A stretch of 64,000 nt of DNA from Halorutilus salinus (GCF_026242195.1 NZ_RKLV01000001.1:1-64000), one strand, 5' to 3'; shown: positions 15,942 to 25,154, counted from the stretch's first letter. Program-made: numbers and translations. The notes: a model not told the origin generated them from the letters alone.

Positions 15942-17845
15942 CCCTCAGCCTCCATGTACAGGTCGCCGCCTTCGACACGCGCATTCCATCCCGGAGGGAC
16001 GACCGCCGTTGCCTCGCCGTACTCAACCACGGCGGGCGTCTCGACCGTACCTTCAGGGACGCCGTCGTAGAACGCCGTCTCGTAGACACCTTCCGAAAAG
16101 ACGGCATCGCGTACATCCACCTCCGCCCCTCCGTTGTTTCCGCCTGTGGCTGGCGGCGTCCTTTCGACCACAGCCTCGGCGCGTACCGAGACGACACGTA
16201 CCTCTTCCTCCATCGTGTACCCGTACCGTGTCGCGTGTTCTTCCTCGAAAGCCTCGCGCGCCTCGTCGGTGTCGAACGGACGACCGACGCGTACGGTCAG
16301 TTCGGTTCCCTGACCGGTGTAACGTATATCCGCGTAACGGCGCACGAGACAGCCCTCGCCGACGCCGTCGCGCGCCTCGTCCTCAAGCTTCCGTAGAACC
16401 TCCTCGACCCCTTCGCCCTCGGTCAGCGTGCGCGACGCCTCGGCTTTTTCGTCGGCGCAGAGAATCCCGTACGCCGACAGAACACCCGCGGGTCGGGGTA
16501 CGACGACGCGTTCGATACCGAGAGAACCGGCGACGGACGCGGCGTGCCCCGGACCCGCGCCGCCGAAGCCTACAAGGACGAACTCAGACGGGTCGTAGCC
16601 GCGTTCGACGGTCACCGAACGCACGGCGCGCGCCGTCTTCTCGTCCGCCACGCGGCGCACACCGAGAGCCGCTTCGGTTACGTCGTCGAAGCCGTCGAGC
16701 GCCGACAGTGCTTCGCGCGCCGCATCGGCGTCCACCGTGATCTCGTCACCCAGACCCTTGCCGTCGCGCACGTAGCCGAGTAAAACGTCCGCGTCCGTAA
16801 CCGTCGGTCTCTCGCCGCCGCGTCCGTAGCACGCGGGTCCCGGTTCGGAGCCAGCTGAGTCGGGACCTACGCGTAAAGCGCCGCCGTCATCGGTACGCGC
16901 GATGCTCCCCCCTCCCGCACCGACGGTCGTTACGTCGACCGAAGGTACGCCTATATGCGCGCCCTCGACGACCGTCCCCGTCGTCCTCTCCACGCCGTCG
17001 CGCACGAGACCCACGTCCGTCGACGTACCGCCCATGTCGAAGCTAACGACGCGGTCGCCGTACGTCGACGCCCCCACAACGCCACCGGCGGGTCCCGACA
17101 TGACCGTATCGACGGCGGTCTCGGCGACGCGCTCAGGGCTTTTGACGCCGCCGTTCGAGGACATAACGCGTGGCTCAGGGACGCCTATCTCACCGAGCCG
17201 TTCGTTGAGCCGTCTCAGGTACCCCGACACAACGGGCGTCACGTACGCGTCGATCGCTGTGGTCGATGCGCGCTCGTACTCGCGGAACTCGGCGAGTACG
17301 TCGGAGGATACGGAGACGTGCCCGTCGAACTCGTCGCGTAGAACACGCGCCGTCTCTTCCTCGTTCTCCGGATGTGCGTACGAGTGTAGGTAGCAGACGG
17401 CGACGCTTTCGATCCCGTCGAGAGGTAGGTCACGTATCTCCTCCTCGTCCACGCGCCGTTCGGTACCGTCAACCGTCGCGCGCTCGTCGACCTCGAAACG
17501 GCGTTCCGAAGGAACGACAGGAGGGGCACGTTCGGCGCACAGGTCGTACAGTTCGTCGCGCGTCTGTCTCCTGATCTCCGGAACGTCGCCGAAGCCCTCC
17601 GTCGTGACAACCGCGGTTCGCGCGCCCTCGCCCTCCAACAGAGCGTTGACGCCCACGGTGGTGGCGTGCACCGTACCCTCGACCTCCGAGGCTTCGACAC
17701 CCTCAGCGTCACATACCTTCTCTATACCACGTACGACGCCGACCGTCTGGTCTTCCGTCGTCGGCGTCTTCGCGGTTACGAGACCGTTTTCAGTAGAAAG
17801 CGTAATATCGGTAAACGTGCCGCCAACATCGACGCCTATGCGCAT
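15938..17845 (-). CDS. hyuA: hydantoinase A / oxoprolinase A-family protein
   Basis: 635 residues: N-terminal MRIGVDVGGTFTDI (ASKHA ATPase phosphate-1 loop), HATTVGVNALLEG, then SNGGVKSPE, TVMSGPAGGVVGA, FDMGGTSTDVGLV and the catalytic-domain AGGGSIAR and GPDSAGSEPGPACYG motifs; FGGAGPGHA lies near the C-terminus. It is the ATP-dependent subunit paired with HyuB at 14421. The ATP-driven ring opening of a hydantoin or 5-oxoproline substrate is known for the family; the exact substrate is not determined by sequence. It is the first gene of the unit, 36 bases downstream of trm5 on the same strand. Confidence 0.92.
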   Translation of the reverse strand: MRIGVDVGGTFTDITLSTENGLVTAKTPTTEDQTVGVVRGIEKVCDAEGVEASEVEGTVHATTVGVNALLEGEGARTAVVTTEGFGDVPEIRRQTRDELYDLCAERAPPVVPSERRFEVDERATVDGTERRVDEEEIRDLPLDGIESVAVCYLHSYAHPENEEETARVLRDEFDGHVSVSSDVLAEFREYERASTTAIDAYVTPVVSGYLRRLNERLGEIGVPEPRVMSSNGGVKSPERVAETAVDTVMSGPAGGVVGASTYGDRVVSFDMGGTSTDVGLVRDGVERTTGTVVEGAHIGVPSVDVTTVGAGGGSIARTDDGGALRVGPDSAGSEPGPACYGRGGERPTVTDADVLLGYVRDGKGLGDEITVDADAAREALSALDGFDDVTEAALGVRRVADEKTARAVRSVTVERGYDPSEFVLVGFGGAGPGHAASVAGSLGIERVVVPRPAGVLSAYGILCADEKAEASRTLTEGEGVEEVLRKLEDEARDGVGEGCLVRRYADIRYTGQGTELTVRVGRPFDTDEAREAFEEEHATRYGYTMEEEVRVVSVRAEAVVERTPPATGGNNGGAEVDVRDAVFSEGVYETAFYDGVPEGTVETPAVVEYGEATAVVPPGWNARVEGGDLYMEAEG

Positions 17846-17881
17846 ACGGTCGGCAGGCGCGCCTCCGTCGTAAGCCTGTCG

Positions 17882-18853
17882 TTAAACGAGACGCGCGTCG
17901 ATACAGACGTTGTAGTCGTACGGCGCGTACGACCGCACGACGACCTCTTCAAGAACCTCTACCTCGTACCCGCACCGGACAGCTGTCTCACGTATCTCCT
18001 CCACGGCACCTTCGAACAGGTCGTCCTCGTGGCGTATGTCGTAGTAATGCAGTACACCCCCGCTCCGTGCCGTTTCACACGCCGTTTCGAGGAACTCGTC
18101 GGCGGTATGGGGAAGGTTCATGTAGACGCGATCCGCACCGCCGGCGTCTGCGACACGTCGCCCAACGTCGCGTGCGTCGTCGTTGTACGCCGTGACACTA
18201 TCGCCAACCCCGTTGCGCTCGGCGTTCTCGCGTAGGAGTTCGACGGCGCGCCCGTTTATGTCCGACGCGACGACATCCGCGCCCGCCTCCGCGACAGCGA
18301 CCGAGAAGGGACCAACGCCCGCGAACATATCGAAAACCATCTCGTCGGGCGATACATCCGACGCGACCCTCTGACGTTCCTCCGCAAGACGCGGCGTGAA
18401 GTAGACCTCGGTCAGGTCGACGACGAAGCCGCGCCCGTACTCGCGGTGAACCGTCCGTGTCTTCCGTTCGCCTGCCACGTACGACATACGCCGCGTCCTC
18501 TCGCGTCCCTCGACCGCGGATTCGACGCGCAGAGCGGTTTCGATACCGTTGTCCGCCTCTACGAGCGCCTCGCCCGCCTCGTCGTTCTCTTCGGGTTCGA
18601 GAAGCGCGACGTCCCCCACGGTCTCGAAACGCGGCTCGTGTCCGAGTATATCCGCGGCGTCCGTCGCGTCGTCGCGTTCGTCGAACGCGCGCCGTGTCGT
18701 CGGTAGGTCGTCGTACGCCTCTGTCACGGGAATGTAGAGGTAACCGTCCTCCTCTTCTATACGCAGGTCGTGGTCAAGAACGCCGTCGCCGGCGAGACGT
18801 TTACGCGTCTCCTCGCCGTCTTGGCGCCGAACACGGACGCAGAGGCTCTTCAT
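17882..18853 (-). CDS. trm5: tRNA (guanine37-N1)-methyltransferase Trm5
   Basis: About 323 residues. The N-terminal part matches the small D1 domain; the Rossmann-fold domain has VFDMFAGVGPFSVAVA (SAM motif I), ASDINGRAVELL (motif II), and VYMNLPHTADEF (motif IV, NLP). This is the archaeal/eukaryotic Trm5 that makes m1G37 in tRNA to prevent frameshifting and supports wyosine synthesis. The frame extends to a GTG at 18862, but the ATG at 18853 is preferred because MKSLCVRVRR matches the family start. Confidence 0.92.
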   Translation of the reverse strand: MKSLCVRVRRQDGEETRKRLAGDGVLDHDLRIEEEDGYLYIPVTEAYDDLPTTRRAFDERDDATDAADILGHEPRFETVGDVALLEPEENDEAGEALVEADNGIETALRVESAVEGRERTRRMSYVAGERKTRTVHREYGRGFVVDLTEVYFTPRLAEERQRVASDVSPDEMVFDMFAGVGPFSVAVAEAGADVVASDINGRAVELLRENAERNGVGDSVTAYNDDARDVGRRVADAGGADRVYMNLPHTADEFLETACETARSGGVLHYYDIRHEDDLFEGAVEEIRETAVRCGYEVEVLEEVVVRSYAPYDYNVCIDARLV

Positions 18854-18942
18854 CGGTGCCACCTACACCCCGGATCGACAAGTGGCTGTCGGCATCCGAG
18901 GACGACCGTAAAGATAACTGTCCCCCTCGTAGAAACTAAGGT

Positions 18943-20196
18943 ATGGTCGAACCGATAGTGTTGGCTGGCGTCGCGGCTGTCGTCCTACTCATGATACTGA
19001 GTGCGTTCTTTTCGAGTAGCGAGATCGCTATGTTCTCGCTCGAACGTCACCGTATAGACTCCCTCGCAGAGGGTGAGGAGGCGAGCGCGGCTACGTTGGA
19101 GAGCCTGAGGGAGAACCCTCACCGTCTCCTCGTAACAATTCTCGTCGGTAACAACGTCGTCAACATAGCGATGACATCTATAGCGACCGCCCTTTTCGCC
19201 ATCTATGTCCCCGGTGGTCTGGCGGTTCTTCTCACAACCGTCATCATCAGCGTACTCGTACTCGTCTTCGGCGAGTCCGCACCCAAGTCGTACGCCGTTG
19301 AGAACACCGAGGAGTGGGCGCTACGTATCGCACGCCCTTTACAGGCTTCGCAGTACGTCATGTACCCTGCGGTCGTCTTCTTCGACCATCTCACGCGCGG
19401 CGTAAACCGTTTCACGGGCGGACGTTCGGACATAGAGACATCGTACGTGACACGTGACGAGATCGAGGGTCTCCTCCGTACCGGCGAGGAGGAGGGCGTC
19501 ATAGAGGAGGACGAGCGCGAGATGATACAGAGCGTCTTCCGTTTCACCAACACGATAGCCAAGGAGGTGATGACCCCACGTCTCGACGTCGTTTCCGTCA
19601 CCGCCGACGCATCGCTCGACGAGGTGCTCCAGACGTGTGTAGAGAACGACGTAACACGCGTACCCGTCTACCGCGACAACCTCGACAACATCGTCGGTAT
19701 AGTCGATATACGCGATATAATACCCGCTCTCGAAACCGATGCGACCCCCGCGGATATCGTCGAGCCTACGCTCCACGTACCCGAGACGAAGGAGATAGAC
19801 GACCTACTCCGTGAGCTACAGGACGAACGTATACATCTCGCGATCGTTATAGACGAGTTCGGCTCCACAAAGGGTCTCGTTACCGTCGAGGATATCGTCG
19901 AGGAGATCGTAGGCGAGATCTTCGAGACGGAGGAGGAGGAGCCTATCGAACGTATCGACGACGGTACGATAACCGTCAAGGGCGAGGTCAACCTCGACGA
20001 GGTGAACGAGGAACTCGGTATCGATCTCCCTGAGGAGGGCGAGTTCGAGACCGTCGCGGGCTTCATCTACAACCGTATGGGAAGGCTCGTCGAGGAGGGC
20101 GAGACGGTCGTCGACCAAGGCGTTACGCTTACCGTCGAGGAGACAGAAAACACAAGAATACTACGTGTCCGCGTAGAAAAGGAGGAACAAGAGTGA
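18943..20196 (+). CDS. CNNM/CorC-type transporter-associated CBS protein (hemolysin-like)
   Basis: 417 residues. Residues 1 to about 180 form a DUF21/CNNM membrane domain with FFSSSEIAMFSLERHR, VGNNVVNIAMTSIAT and GESAPKSYA. A CBS pair spans about 200-325 (VMTPRLDVVSV, RVPVYRDNLDNIVGIVDIRD, IDEFGSTKGLVTVEDIVEEIVGE) and a CorC_HlyC domain ends the protein. CNNM/CorC proteins handle Mg2+ efflux or divalent cation balance, with CBS domains sensing nucleotides. It heads a plus-strand unit: its last codons overlap the HyuA-like gene by four bases. Confidence 0.9.
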   Translation: MVEPIVLAGVAAVVLLMILSAFFSSSEIAMFSLERHRIDSLAEGEEASAATLESLRENPHRLLVTILVGNNVVNIAMTSIATALFAIYVPGGLAVLLTTVIISVLVLVFGESAPKSYAVENTEEWALRIARPLQASQYVMYPAVVFFDHLTRGVNRFTGGRSDIETSYVTRDEIEGLLRTGEEEGVIEEDEREMIQSVFRFTNTIAKEVMTPRLDVVSVTADASLDEVLQTCVENDVTRVPVYRDNLDNIVGIVDIRDIIPALETDATPADIVEPTLHVPETKEIDDLLRELQDERIHLAIVIDEFGSTKGLVTVEDIVEEIVGEIFETEEEEPIERIDDGTITVKGEVNLDEVNEELGIDLPEEGEFETVAGFIYNRMGRLVEEGETVVDQGVTLTVEETENTRILRVRVEKEEQE

Positions 20197-21770
20197 TTCT
20201 CGGAATAGACGCCGGCGGTACGAACTACGACGCCGTCGCTTTCGAAGACGGCTCAGTCGTCTCTGCCGCCAAGAGGTCGGCTGACACCGACGATGGCTTC
20301 GAGACCCTGCTCGCGGAGGTCGTCGAAAAGGTTGACGGGAGCGGTAATGCCGAGGTCGACCGCGTGGTTGTCTCGACAACACGCGTCCTAAACTCAGCCG
20401 TACAGAACCGTCTCCCCGACTGCACAAACGTCGTGGTTCCGGGTGTCGGTCTTTCGCCCGAGCTCGCCTACTCAGGCGACGAAAACCTCGTCGCGGACGG
20501 ATGCGTCGATCACCGTGGGCGTGTCACCGAACCCCTCGAAATCGACGGTGAGCCGTCGCACGGCGTCGTCGCTGTCACGGCGAAGTTCTCGACGCGTAAC
20601 CCGTCGCTCGAAACAGAGGCTTCGGAGTCTCTCGACGCACCCACGGTCGCTCTTGGACACGAGTCAGGAGGTGCTCTCGGCTTTCCGTCGCGCGCGGAGA
20701 CGACGGTCGCAAACGCAAAGTCGAAGCCCGTCTTCGAGAGCTTCGAGTCTTCGTTACACGACGCGCTCGACGAGACGGGTATAGACGCCCCTGTCTACTA
20801 CCTCAAGGGCGACGCCGCTATGCTGTCGCGCGAATCGGCGCGCACCACACCTGCGCATACGCTCCGTAGCGGTCCCGCTTCGAGTAGCCTCGGTCTCGTC
20901 GCACTCACCGAACGTTACGCAGAGACGCCTTCGTTGACCAACGCCGTCTGTGTCGACATCGGCGGTACGACCACAGACGTGACGCTTGTCAAGGACGGCT
21001 TCCCCGCCCTTGTCGACGAGGTTGAGGCGGGCTGTATATCGACGTTCTACGACGGCGTCGTCGCCGTCAACACGACCGCAGGCGGCGATACACGTCTCGA
21101 CGAGGACGGTCTTACTGGCGTCCGTGACGGACCCGCGGTGGCTTTCGGTGGTCCCTCGCCGACGCCTACGGACGCATTACATGTTCTCGGCGCGGTTTCG
21201 GAGGGCGACGCGACGGCGGCGCGTGAAGCACTGTCGGCGCTCGGCGATCCCGAACAGGTTGCGGAGGAGGTTGTCGAAGGCTTCGTCTCCGCGATCGCCG
21301 AGTCGGTACGGTCGCTTGAAGGACACGAAGACGTACCCGGTACGGTCGTCGTCGGCGGTGCGCTCGCCGACGCTCTCGCAAGCCGTCTCGCAGACAGGCT
21401 CGACTGTATCTCCGACGTTATCGTTCCTCAGAACGCCGCTGTCTGCGGCGCTGTCGGCTGTGCCGTCGCCTCGGTCAGCGTACGTACGCATGTACACGTC
21501 GACACCGCACGCGGCGAGATGACGGTTGCGTCGGCGGGTCCCGAAAAGGTCGAGGAGGTTGAGACGGGCGTCGAGTACGAAGAGGACGAGGCGCGCGAAC
21601 TCGTTGCGCGTGAGACCGCGGAGGCGACACGCCGCGCAGGCGGCGACGCTACGTTGGACGAGATCGAGATAACCGCTTTCCGTTCGTTCAACGTCGTCGA
21701 GGACGGACGCGTCGTCGGGCAGATAACCGACGCAACCGCCCGTGCGGAACCCGGGAGGAGGAAACGGTGA
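20193..21770 (+). CDS. stand-alone HyuA-like hydantoinase/oxoprolinase ATPase-fold protein
   Basis: 525 residues, about 100 shorter than usual HyuA. ILGIDAGGTNYDAVAF (phosphate-1), RSGPASSSLG and VCVDIGGTTTDVTLV (phosphate-2 and adenosine-like motifs) identify the ASKHA-fold hydantoinase A group, but the long C-terminal region with AGGGS/GPDSAG motifs of true HyuA is replaced by an AVNTTAGGDTRLDEDG segment and a shorter end. No HyuB neighbour is present, so it may act on another substrate or be regulatory. The GTG start overlaps the CNNM-like gene by four bases and its end overlaps the HDAC-like gene by four. Confidence 0.8.
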   Translation: MILGIDAGGTNYDAVAFEDGSVVSAAKRSADTDDGFETLLAEVVEKVDGSGNAEVDRVVVSTTRVLNSAVQNRLPDCTNVVVPGVGLSPELAYSGDENLVADGCVDHRGRVTEPLEIDGEPSHGVVAVTAKFSTRNPSLETEASESLDAPTVALGHESGGALGFPSRAETTVANAKSKPVFESFESSLHDALDETGIDAPVYYLKGDAAMLSRESARTTPAHTLRSGPASSSLGLVALTERYAETPSLTNAVCVDIGGTTTDVTLVKDGFPALVDEVEAGCISTFYDGVVAVNTTAGGDTRLDEDGLTGVRDGPAVAFGGPSPTPTDALHVLGAVSEGDATAAREALSALGDPEQVAEEVVEGFVSAIAESVRSLEGHEDVPGTVVVGGALADALASRLADRLDCISDVIVPQNAAVCGAVGCAVASVSVRTHVHVDTARGEMTVASAGPEKVEEVETGVEYEEDEARELVARETAEATRRAGGDATLDEIEITAFRSFNVVEDGRVVGQITDATARAEPGRRKR

Positions 21771-22831
21771 CGCTCGCACTCGTCTACCACGACGACTACC
21801 TTCTCCACGAGAACACGCCGACGCATCCGGAGCGCCGCGAACGTCTGACGTACACGATGGATCAGCTACGTGAGGAGGGTGTGCTCGATCATACGGATGT
21901 CGAACTTGTCGAACCCGAAGCCGTGACCGAGGACGAGATCCTCCGCGTCCATACGCCCGACTACGTCGGTCGTCTCAAGAAGATGTCGGAGGAGGGCGGT
22001 GGCGCGCTTACGGTCGACACGCACGTCTCCGAACATACGTGGGACTCTGCGCGTCTCGCCGCTGGCGGCGTCACGGACGCCGTCGACCGTGTCCTCAAAG
22101 GCGACAACCAAACCTCCTTCGTGATGTCACGTCCGGGCGGTCACCACGCATTCGCCGACCACGCACACGGCTTCTGCTTCACAAACAACACAGCCGTCGC
22201 TCTCAAGCACGCACAGGAGGTTTACGACCTCGACCGTATACTCCTATGGGACTGGGATGCGCACCATTTCGACGGTACGCAGTCGGTCTTCTACGACGAC
22301 CCTTCGGTTCTCACGATGTCGACACACCAGACCGGAAGGACGCTGTTCCCCGGCACGGGCTACACCGACGAGGTCGGCGAGGACGAAGGCGAGGGCTACA
22401 ACGTCAACGTACCCCTGCTACCCAAGACGGGCGACGAGGGCTACGAACGCGTCGTCGACGAGGTTTTCGAGCCTATCGCGCGTCAGTACGACCCGGATCT
22501 TCTTTTCGTCGAGGCGGGGCAGGACAACCACTTCACGGATCCTATCACCGACCTCGGCGTGACGGCGCAGGGGTACGCGTCGCTGATGAACTCAGCCGTT
22601 GAGACGGCGGAGGACGTATGTGACGGACGCGTCGTCGCCTCCCTCGCGGGCGGTTACGGCGTCGAGGGCGGTCTACCCTACACAAACCTCGCCGTAATCG
22701 CGTCGCTCGCGCGTCTCGATACGTCGAACGTACGCGAACCCGCGACGTACGAACCCCCCGCCGACGGACCGACGGTCGACGGCGCGGTCAGTAAGGTAAA
22801 GGAGAAGCTCGGCGACTACTGGGAGCTTTGA
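21767..22831 (+). CDS. histone deacetylase/acetoin utilization-family deacetylase
   Basis: 354 residues with the arginase/deacetylase fold motifs: HxxTPTHPERRERL at the start, RPGGHH at 122-127 (catalytic His pair), GFCFTNNTAVA, WDWDAHHFDGTQ with zinc ligands D164 and H166, and AGQDNHFTDPI carrying the third zinc Asp. It is related to class II HDACs and bacterial acetylpolyamine amidohydrolases; the natural substrate (acetyl-lysine, acetylpolyamine or other amide) is unknown. It is the last gene of the CNNM-HyuA-like-HDAC unit, overlapping its predecessor by four bases, and overlaps the convergent CBS gene by 16. Confidence 0.9.
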   Translation: MTLALVYHDDYLLHENTPTHPERRERLTYTMDQLREEGVLDHTDVELVEPEAVTEDEILRVHTPDYVGRLKKMSEEGGGALTVDTHVSEHTWDSARLAAGGVTDAVDRVLKGDNQTSFVMSRPGGHHAFADHAHGFCFTNNTAVALKHAQEVYDLDRILLWDWDAHHFDGTQSVFYDDPSVLTMSTHQTGRTLFPGTGYTDEVGEDEGEGYNVNVPLLPKTGDEGYERVVDEVFEPIARQYDPDLLFVEAGQDNHFTDPITDLGVTAQGYASLMNSAVETAEDVCDGRVVASLAGGYGVEGGLPYTNLAVIASLARLDTSNVREPATYEPPADGPTVDGAVSKVKEKLGDYWEL

Positions 22832-23337
22832 ACCGCGTCCCCATCTTCGCCACCCCCCGACATACCGCCGAGAACGTCCCCGCGCGTTACGATACCCACG
22901 AGCGTACCGTCCTCGACGACCGGAAGCCTGTTGTACCCCGTACGTACCATAACCCCCGCCCCTTCGTCGAGCGCAGTCGTCGGCGCGACCGTACGCGGAT
23001 CCTTCGACATCACGTCACGTACACGCGTCTCGCCTACGTCGTGTAACGTCTCCTTGAGCAAGCCGTGTTTCTCCGCCCATTCGCGCCACGGAAACGCGCG
23101 TAACGGAAGCTCGAAAGCCTCGAAAGGCGACGGAAGCCAGATGTTTGTGTCCTCCTGTTTGGCGTCGAGAAGGTCGAGGAGATCCGCCTCGCTCACTACG
23201 CCAACGACCTCGCTTTCATCGACAACCGGCGCACCGCTAACGTCCTCCTCGCGCAGACGCCGGGCTACGACGCTAACCTCCTCGTCGGGTTCGCACGTCA
23301 CCACGTCGGTCGTCATAACGTCTTCAACCGTCTTCAT
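22816..23337 (-). CDS. CBS-pair domain protein
   Basis: 173 residues, almost entirely two CBS domains: VEDVMTTDVVTCEPDEEVSVVARRL, SGAPVVDESEVVGVVSEADLL, then after a linker of about 40 residues with WLPSPFEAFELPLR, VRDVMSKDPRTVAP and NRLPVVEDGTLVGIVTRGDVL. CBS pairs bind adenine nucleotides as sensors. The frame is open much farther upstream but the ATG at 23335-23337 is chosen because the family starts with MxTVEDVMT and the extension would overlap the divergent gene. Confidence 0.87.
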   Translation of the reverse strand: MKTVEDVMTTDVVTCEPDEEVSVVARRLREEDVSGAPVVDESEVVGVVSEADLLDLLDAKQEDTNIWLPSPFEAFELPLRAFPWREWAEKHGLLKETLHDVGETRVRDVMSKDPRTVAPTTALDEGAGVMVRTGYNRLPVVEDGTLVGIVTRGDVLGGMSGGGEDGDAVQSSQ

Positions 23338-23410
23338 ACACCGTACTCGTACCGGACGGCGGTTAACGGTTGCGGCACGGTAGGTGAAAGACGCGTTTGA
23401 GCCTACGTCA

Positions 23411-23420
23411 GATATATTAC
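23411..23420 (+). promoter_or_regulatory. TATA box of the PGF-CTERM protein gene
   Basis: GATATATTAC about 29 bases before the ATG at 23444; a GTGAGGAG just before the ATG could also serve as ribosome binding site. Confidence 0.45.
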
Positions 23421-23443
23421 AGCCCCTCACATACGTGAGGAGT

Positions 23444-24061
23444 ATGAACACGAGAAGGCTCGTACTCGTCTCCGTCTGTGCCGCGGTGGCGCTCCTGTTC
23501 GCGTCCCCCGTAGCCGCGACCGCAGACGTTACAGTAACCGTCGACGGCGACGAGGTCGACGACGGCGAGACGGTCGAACTCGACTCATCGACGGCGGTCG
23601 TGAACGTCTCCGTGGAGTCCGACGGTACGCTTTCGTCGGTCAGCACAGAGACGGGTTCGTCGTCGAGCTTCGCGGGTCTCAACAGGTCGACGTTTACGAC
23701 GTCGCGGGCGCTGACGGTTTCGGGCGAGACAGTCTTCACCGTCGAGGCGACCGACGGCGACGGGACGACGACCTACGAGGTAACGTTAAGGAGATCCGTA
23801 GAGACGGCGGCGGGTGCGGAGGAGACCGTCGAAGATCTTCAGAACCGCGTCGGTGATCTTGAGGACGATGTCGAGAGCCTCGAAGACCGCAGGAACCAGC
23901 TACGTGAGACGCGCAACAACCTTTCGGATCGTCTCAACCGAACCGAGGGCGACGGCGGTACGAACGGTACCGACGACGGCGGCGGCGAAGGAATGCCCGG
24001 CTTCGGCGCACTCGTCGCACTCATTGCGCTCGCCTTCGTAGCCACCGCGAGGGCTTCCTAA
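23444..24061 (+). CDS. small secreted PGF-CTERM surface protein with coiled coil
   Basis: 205 residues: a signal peptide (NTRRLVLVSVCAAVALL to PVAATA), a beta-rich domain of about 105 residues with DGDEVDDGETVELDSS, then a coiled coil (VEDLQNRVGDLEDDVESLEDRR) and a linker rich in G, T and D, ending MPGFGALVALIALAFVATARA. The terminal PGF motif plus hydrophobic helix plus basic residue is the archaeosortase recognition tail: it is removed and replaced by a lipid anchor. The architecture (beta domain, coiled coil, PGF) is like the gene at 62691 and the S-layer gene. The ATG at 23444 is chosen over a longer open frame because it starts the signal peptide. Confidence 0.82.
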   Translation: MNTRRLVLVSVCAAVALLFASPVAATADVTVTVDGDEVDDGETVELDSSTAVVNVSVESDGTLSSVSTETGSSSSFAGLNRSTFTTSRALTVSGETVFTVEATDGDGTTTYEVTLRRSVETAAGAEETVEDLQNRVGDLEDDVESLEDRRNQLRETRNNLSDRLNRTEGDGGTNGTDDGGGEGMPGFGALVALIALAFVATARAS

Positions 24062-24099
24062 GCGAAAAGCAGAAAACCGTGCGGTGAGGACGGTTCCGT

Positions 24100-24489
24100 A
24101 TGTTCGATTCGGGCGGACACACGACGCGTTTCTACATCGACGTTCTCTATGGCGTACTGTTCTTCTCAGCCTTCGTCTCCCTCGTCTACGACATGAACAC
24201 CGTCGTCGCCGGGTTCACGGGCGGTCTCGTCGCGGGCTACTTCCTACACGTCTGGGGGAAGATGGAGACGTACGAAGCCAAGGTTGAGGAGACCGTCTCC
24301 GCCGAGGCGGAACGTCAGGTCTCGACCGAGGTAGACGAACAGGTCGGTGATGTCAGGAAACGCGTCGAGGGCGGCGTTGAAGAACACGTACAGGAGAAGG
24401 TTGAGGAGCGCGTTGAGGAACGCGTCGAGGAGTTCGTCGACAAGAAGGTGGAGGAACGCGTCGACGAGATACGTGACGGCGGCGCTTAG
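24100..24489 (+). CDS. membrane protein with cytoplasmic valine-glutamate coiled coil
   Basis: 129 residues: two hydrophobic segments within the first 55 (VLYGVLFFSAFVSLVY and VVAGFTGGLVAGYFLHVW), then a long charged helix with a short period: VEEHVQEKVEERVEERVE and VDKKVEERVDEIR. The repeated V-E-E/K-R pattern predicts an extended coiled coil. It may anchor an assembly to the membrane; no family recognised. It follows the PGF protein by 38 bases. Confidence 0.7.
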   Translation: MFDSGGHTTRFYIDVLYGVLFFSAFVSLVYDMNTVVAGFTGGLVAGYFLHVWGKMETYEAKVEETVSAEAERQVSTEVDEQVGDVRKRVEGGVEEHVQEKVEERVEERVEEFVDKKVEERVDEIRDGGA

Positions 24490-24506
24490 CTACAGGTATC
24501 CGTTAG

Positions 24507-25118
24507 CTAAAGGTATCCGTCCTCGCGCGCGAGAAGTATACCTTCGAGCGTTGCGTCGTTGGCGGGCATACCTTCTAGCGTTGCGTCGTTCGCCGGCGCG
24601 CCGCGCGCGACGTTTAGTGCTTCGTCCGCGGGCACGCGCCGGACGCTCGGGAACTCGTTATCGCCGAGCGACGTTTCGCCGCGCTCCTCAACGTCGACGT
24701 AGACAACAGCGCGCGTGTGACGCAGAACCCCCGTAGCGACGCGGTACTCCTGCAGGACGTGCGCCTCGTCACCCACGAAACCCGTCTCCTCACGTAGTTC
24801 GCGCAACCCAGCCTCCTCGTAGCCTTCACCGTCCTCGACGATACCCGCGACGAGTTCGAGGTGTTTTTCACGCACCGCCGGACGGTACTGTTCGACGAAG
24901 ACAACGTCGTCGCCGTCGCGGGCTACCACCACGACGGCGTCGGGCATCTCCGCCCAGTAGTACTTCTTCGTCGTCCCGTCAGGCTGTTTTACCTCGTCGT
25001 ATCCTCCGTCGTACCATCCCGTCTCGTACTCCGTCCGTGATTCGGTGACGCTCCAGTCTCCGTCTTCCATGTCCATGTTCGCGTGCCGACGCGCAAAAGC
25101 CTGTCTGACGCGCGTCAT
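24507..25118 (-). CDS. NUDIX hydrolase, ADP-ribose pyrophosphatase-like
   Basis: 203 residues. The Nudix box reads GIVEDGEGYEEAGLRELREETGF, i.e. Gx5Ex7REUxEExGU (cited here by its pattern), preceded by VVVVARDGDDVVFVEQYR and LELVAG, typical of ADP-ribose or nucleotide-sugar pyrophosphatases. It hydrolyses a nucleoside diphosphate linked to another group. A repeated ATLEG(M/I) PANDATLEG near the C-terminus is a small internal duplication (24540-24590). Start at the ATG of 25116-25118 is supported by the AT-rich TATA element about 30 bases upstream; an internal ATG at 25076 is an alternative. Confidence 0.87.
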   Translation of the reverse strand: MTRVRQAFARRHANMDMEDGDWSVTESRTEYETGWYDGGYDEVKQPDGTTKKYYWAEMPDAVVVVARDGDDVVFVEQYRPAVREKHLELVAGIVEDGEGYEEAGLRELREETGFVGDEAHVLQEYRVATGVLRHTRAVVYVDVEERGETSLGDNEFPSVRRVPADEALNVARGAPANDATLEGMPANDATLEGILLAREDGYL

Positions 25119-25141
25119 AATTCGCCGGTATCCACCAGAAA

Positions 25142-25154
25142 GTATATATAATTA
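25142..25154 (-). promoter_or_regulatory. TATA box, probably of the Nudix gene
   Basis: GTATATATAATTA lies about 30 bases from the Nudix ATG on the minus strand. It is almost palindromic, so it might also drive transcription toward the surface-protein gene at 25352, whose leader would then be about 170 bases. Confidence 0.5.

Noticed and set aside
22816-23739. Longer version of the CBS gene
   Set aside because: The extra N-terminal part is low-complexity and antisense to the PGF-CTERM gene; the ATG at 23335-23337 gives the family start.
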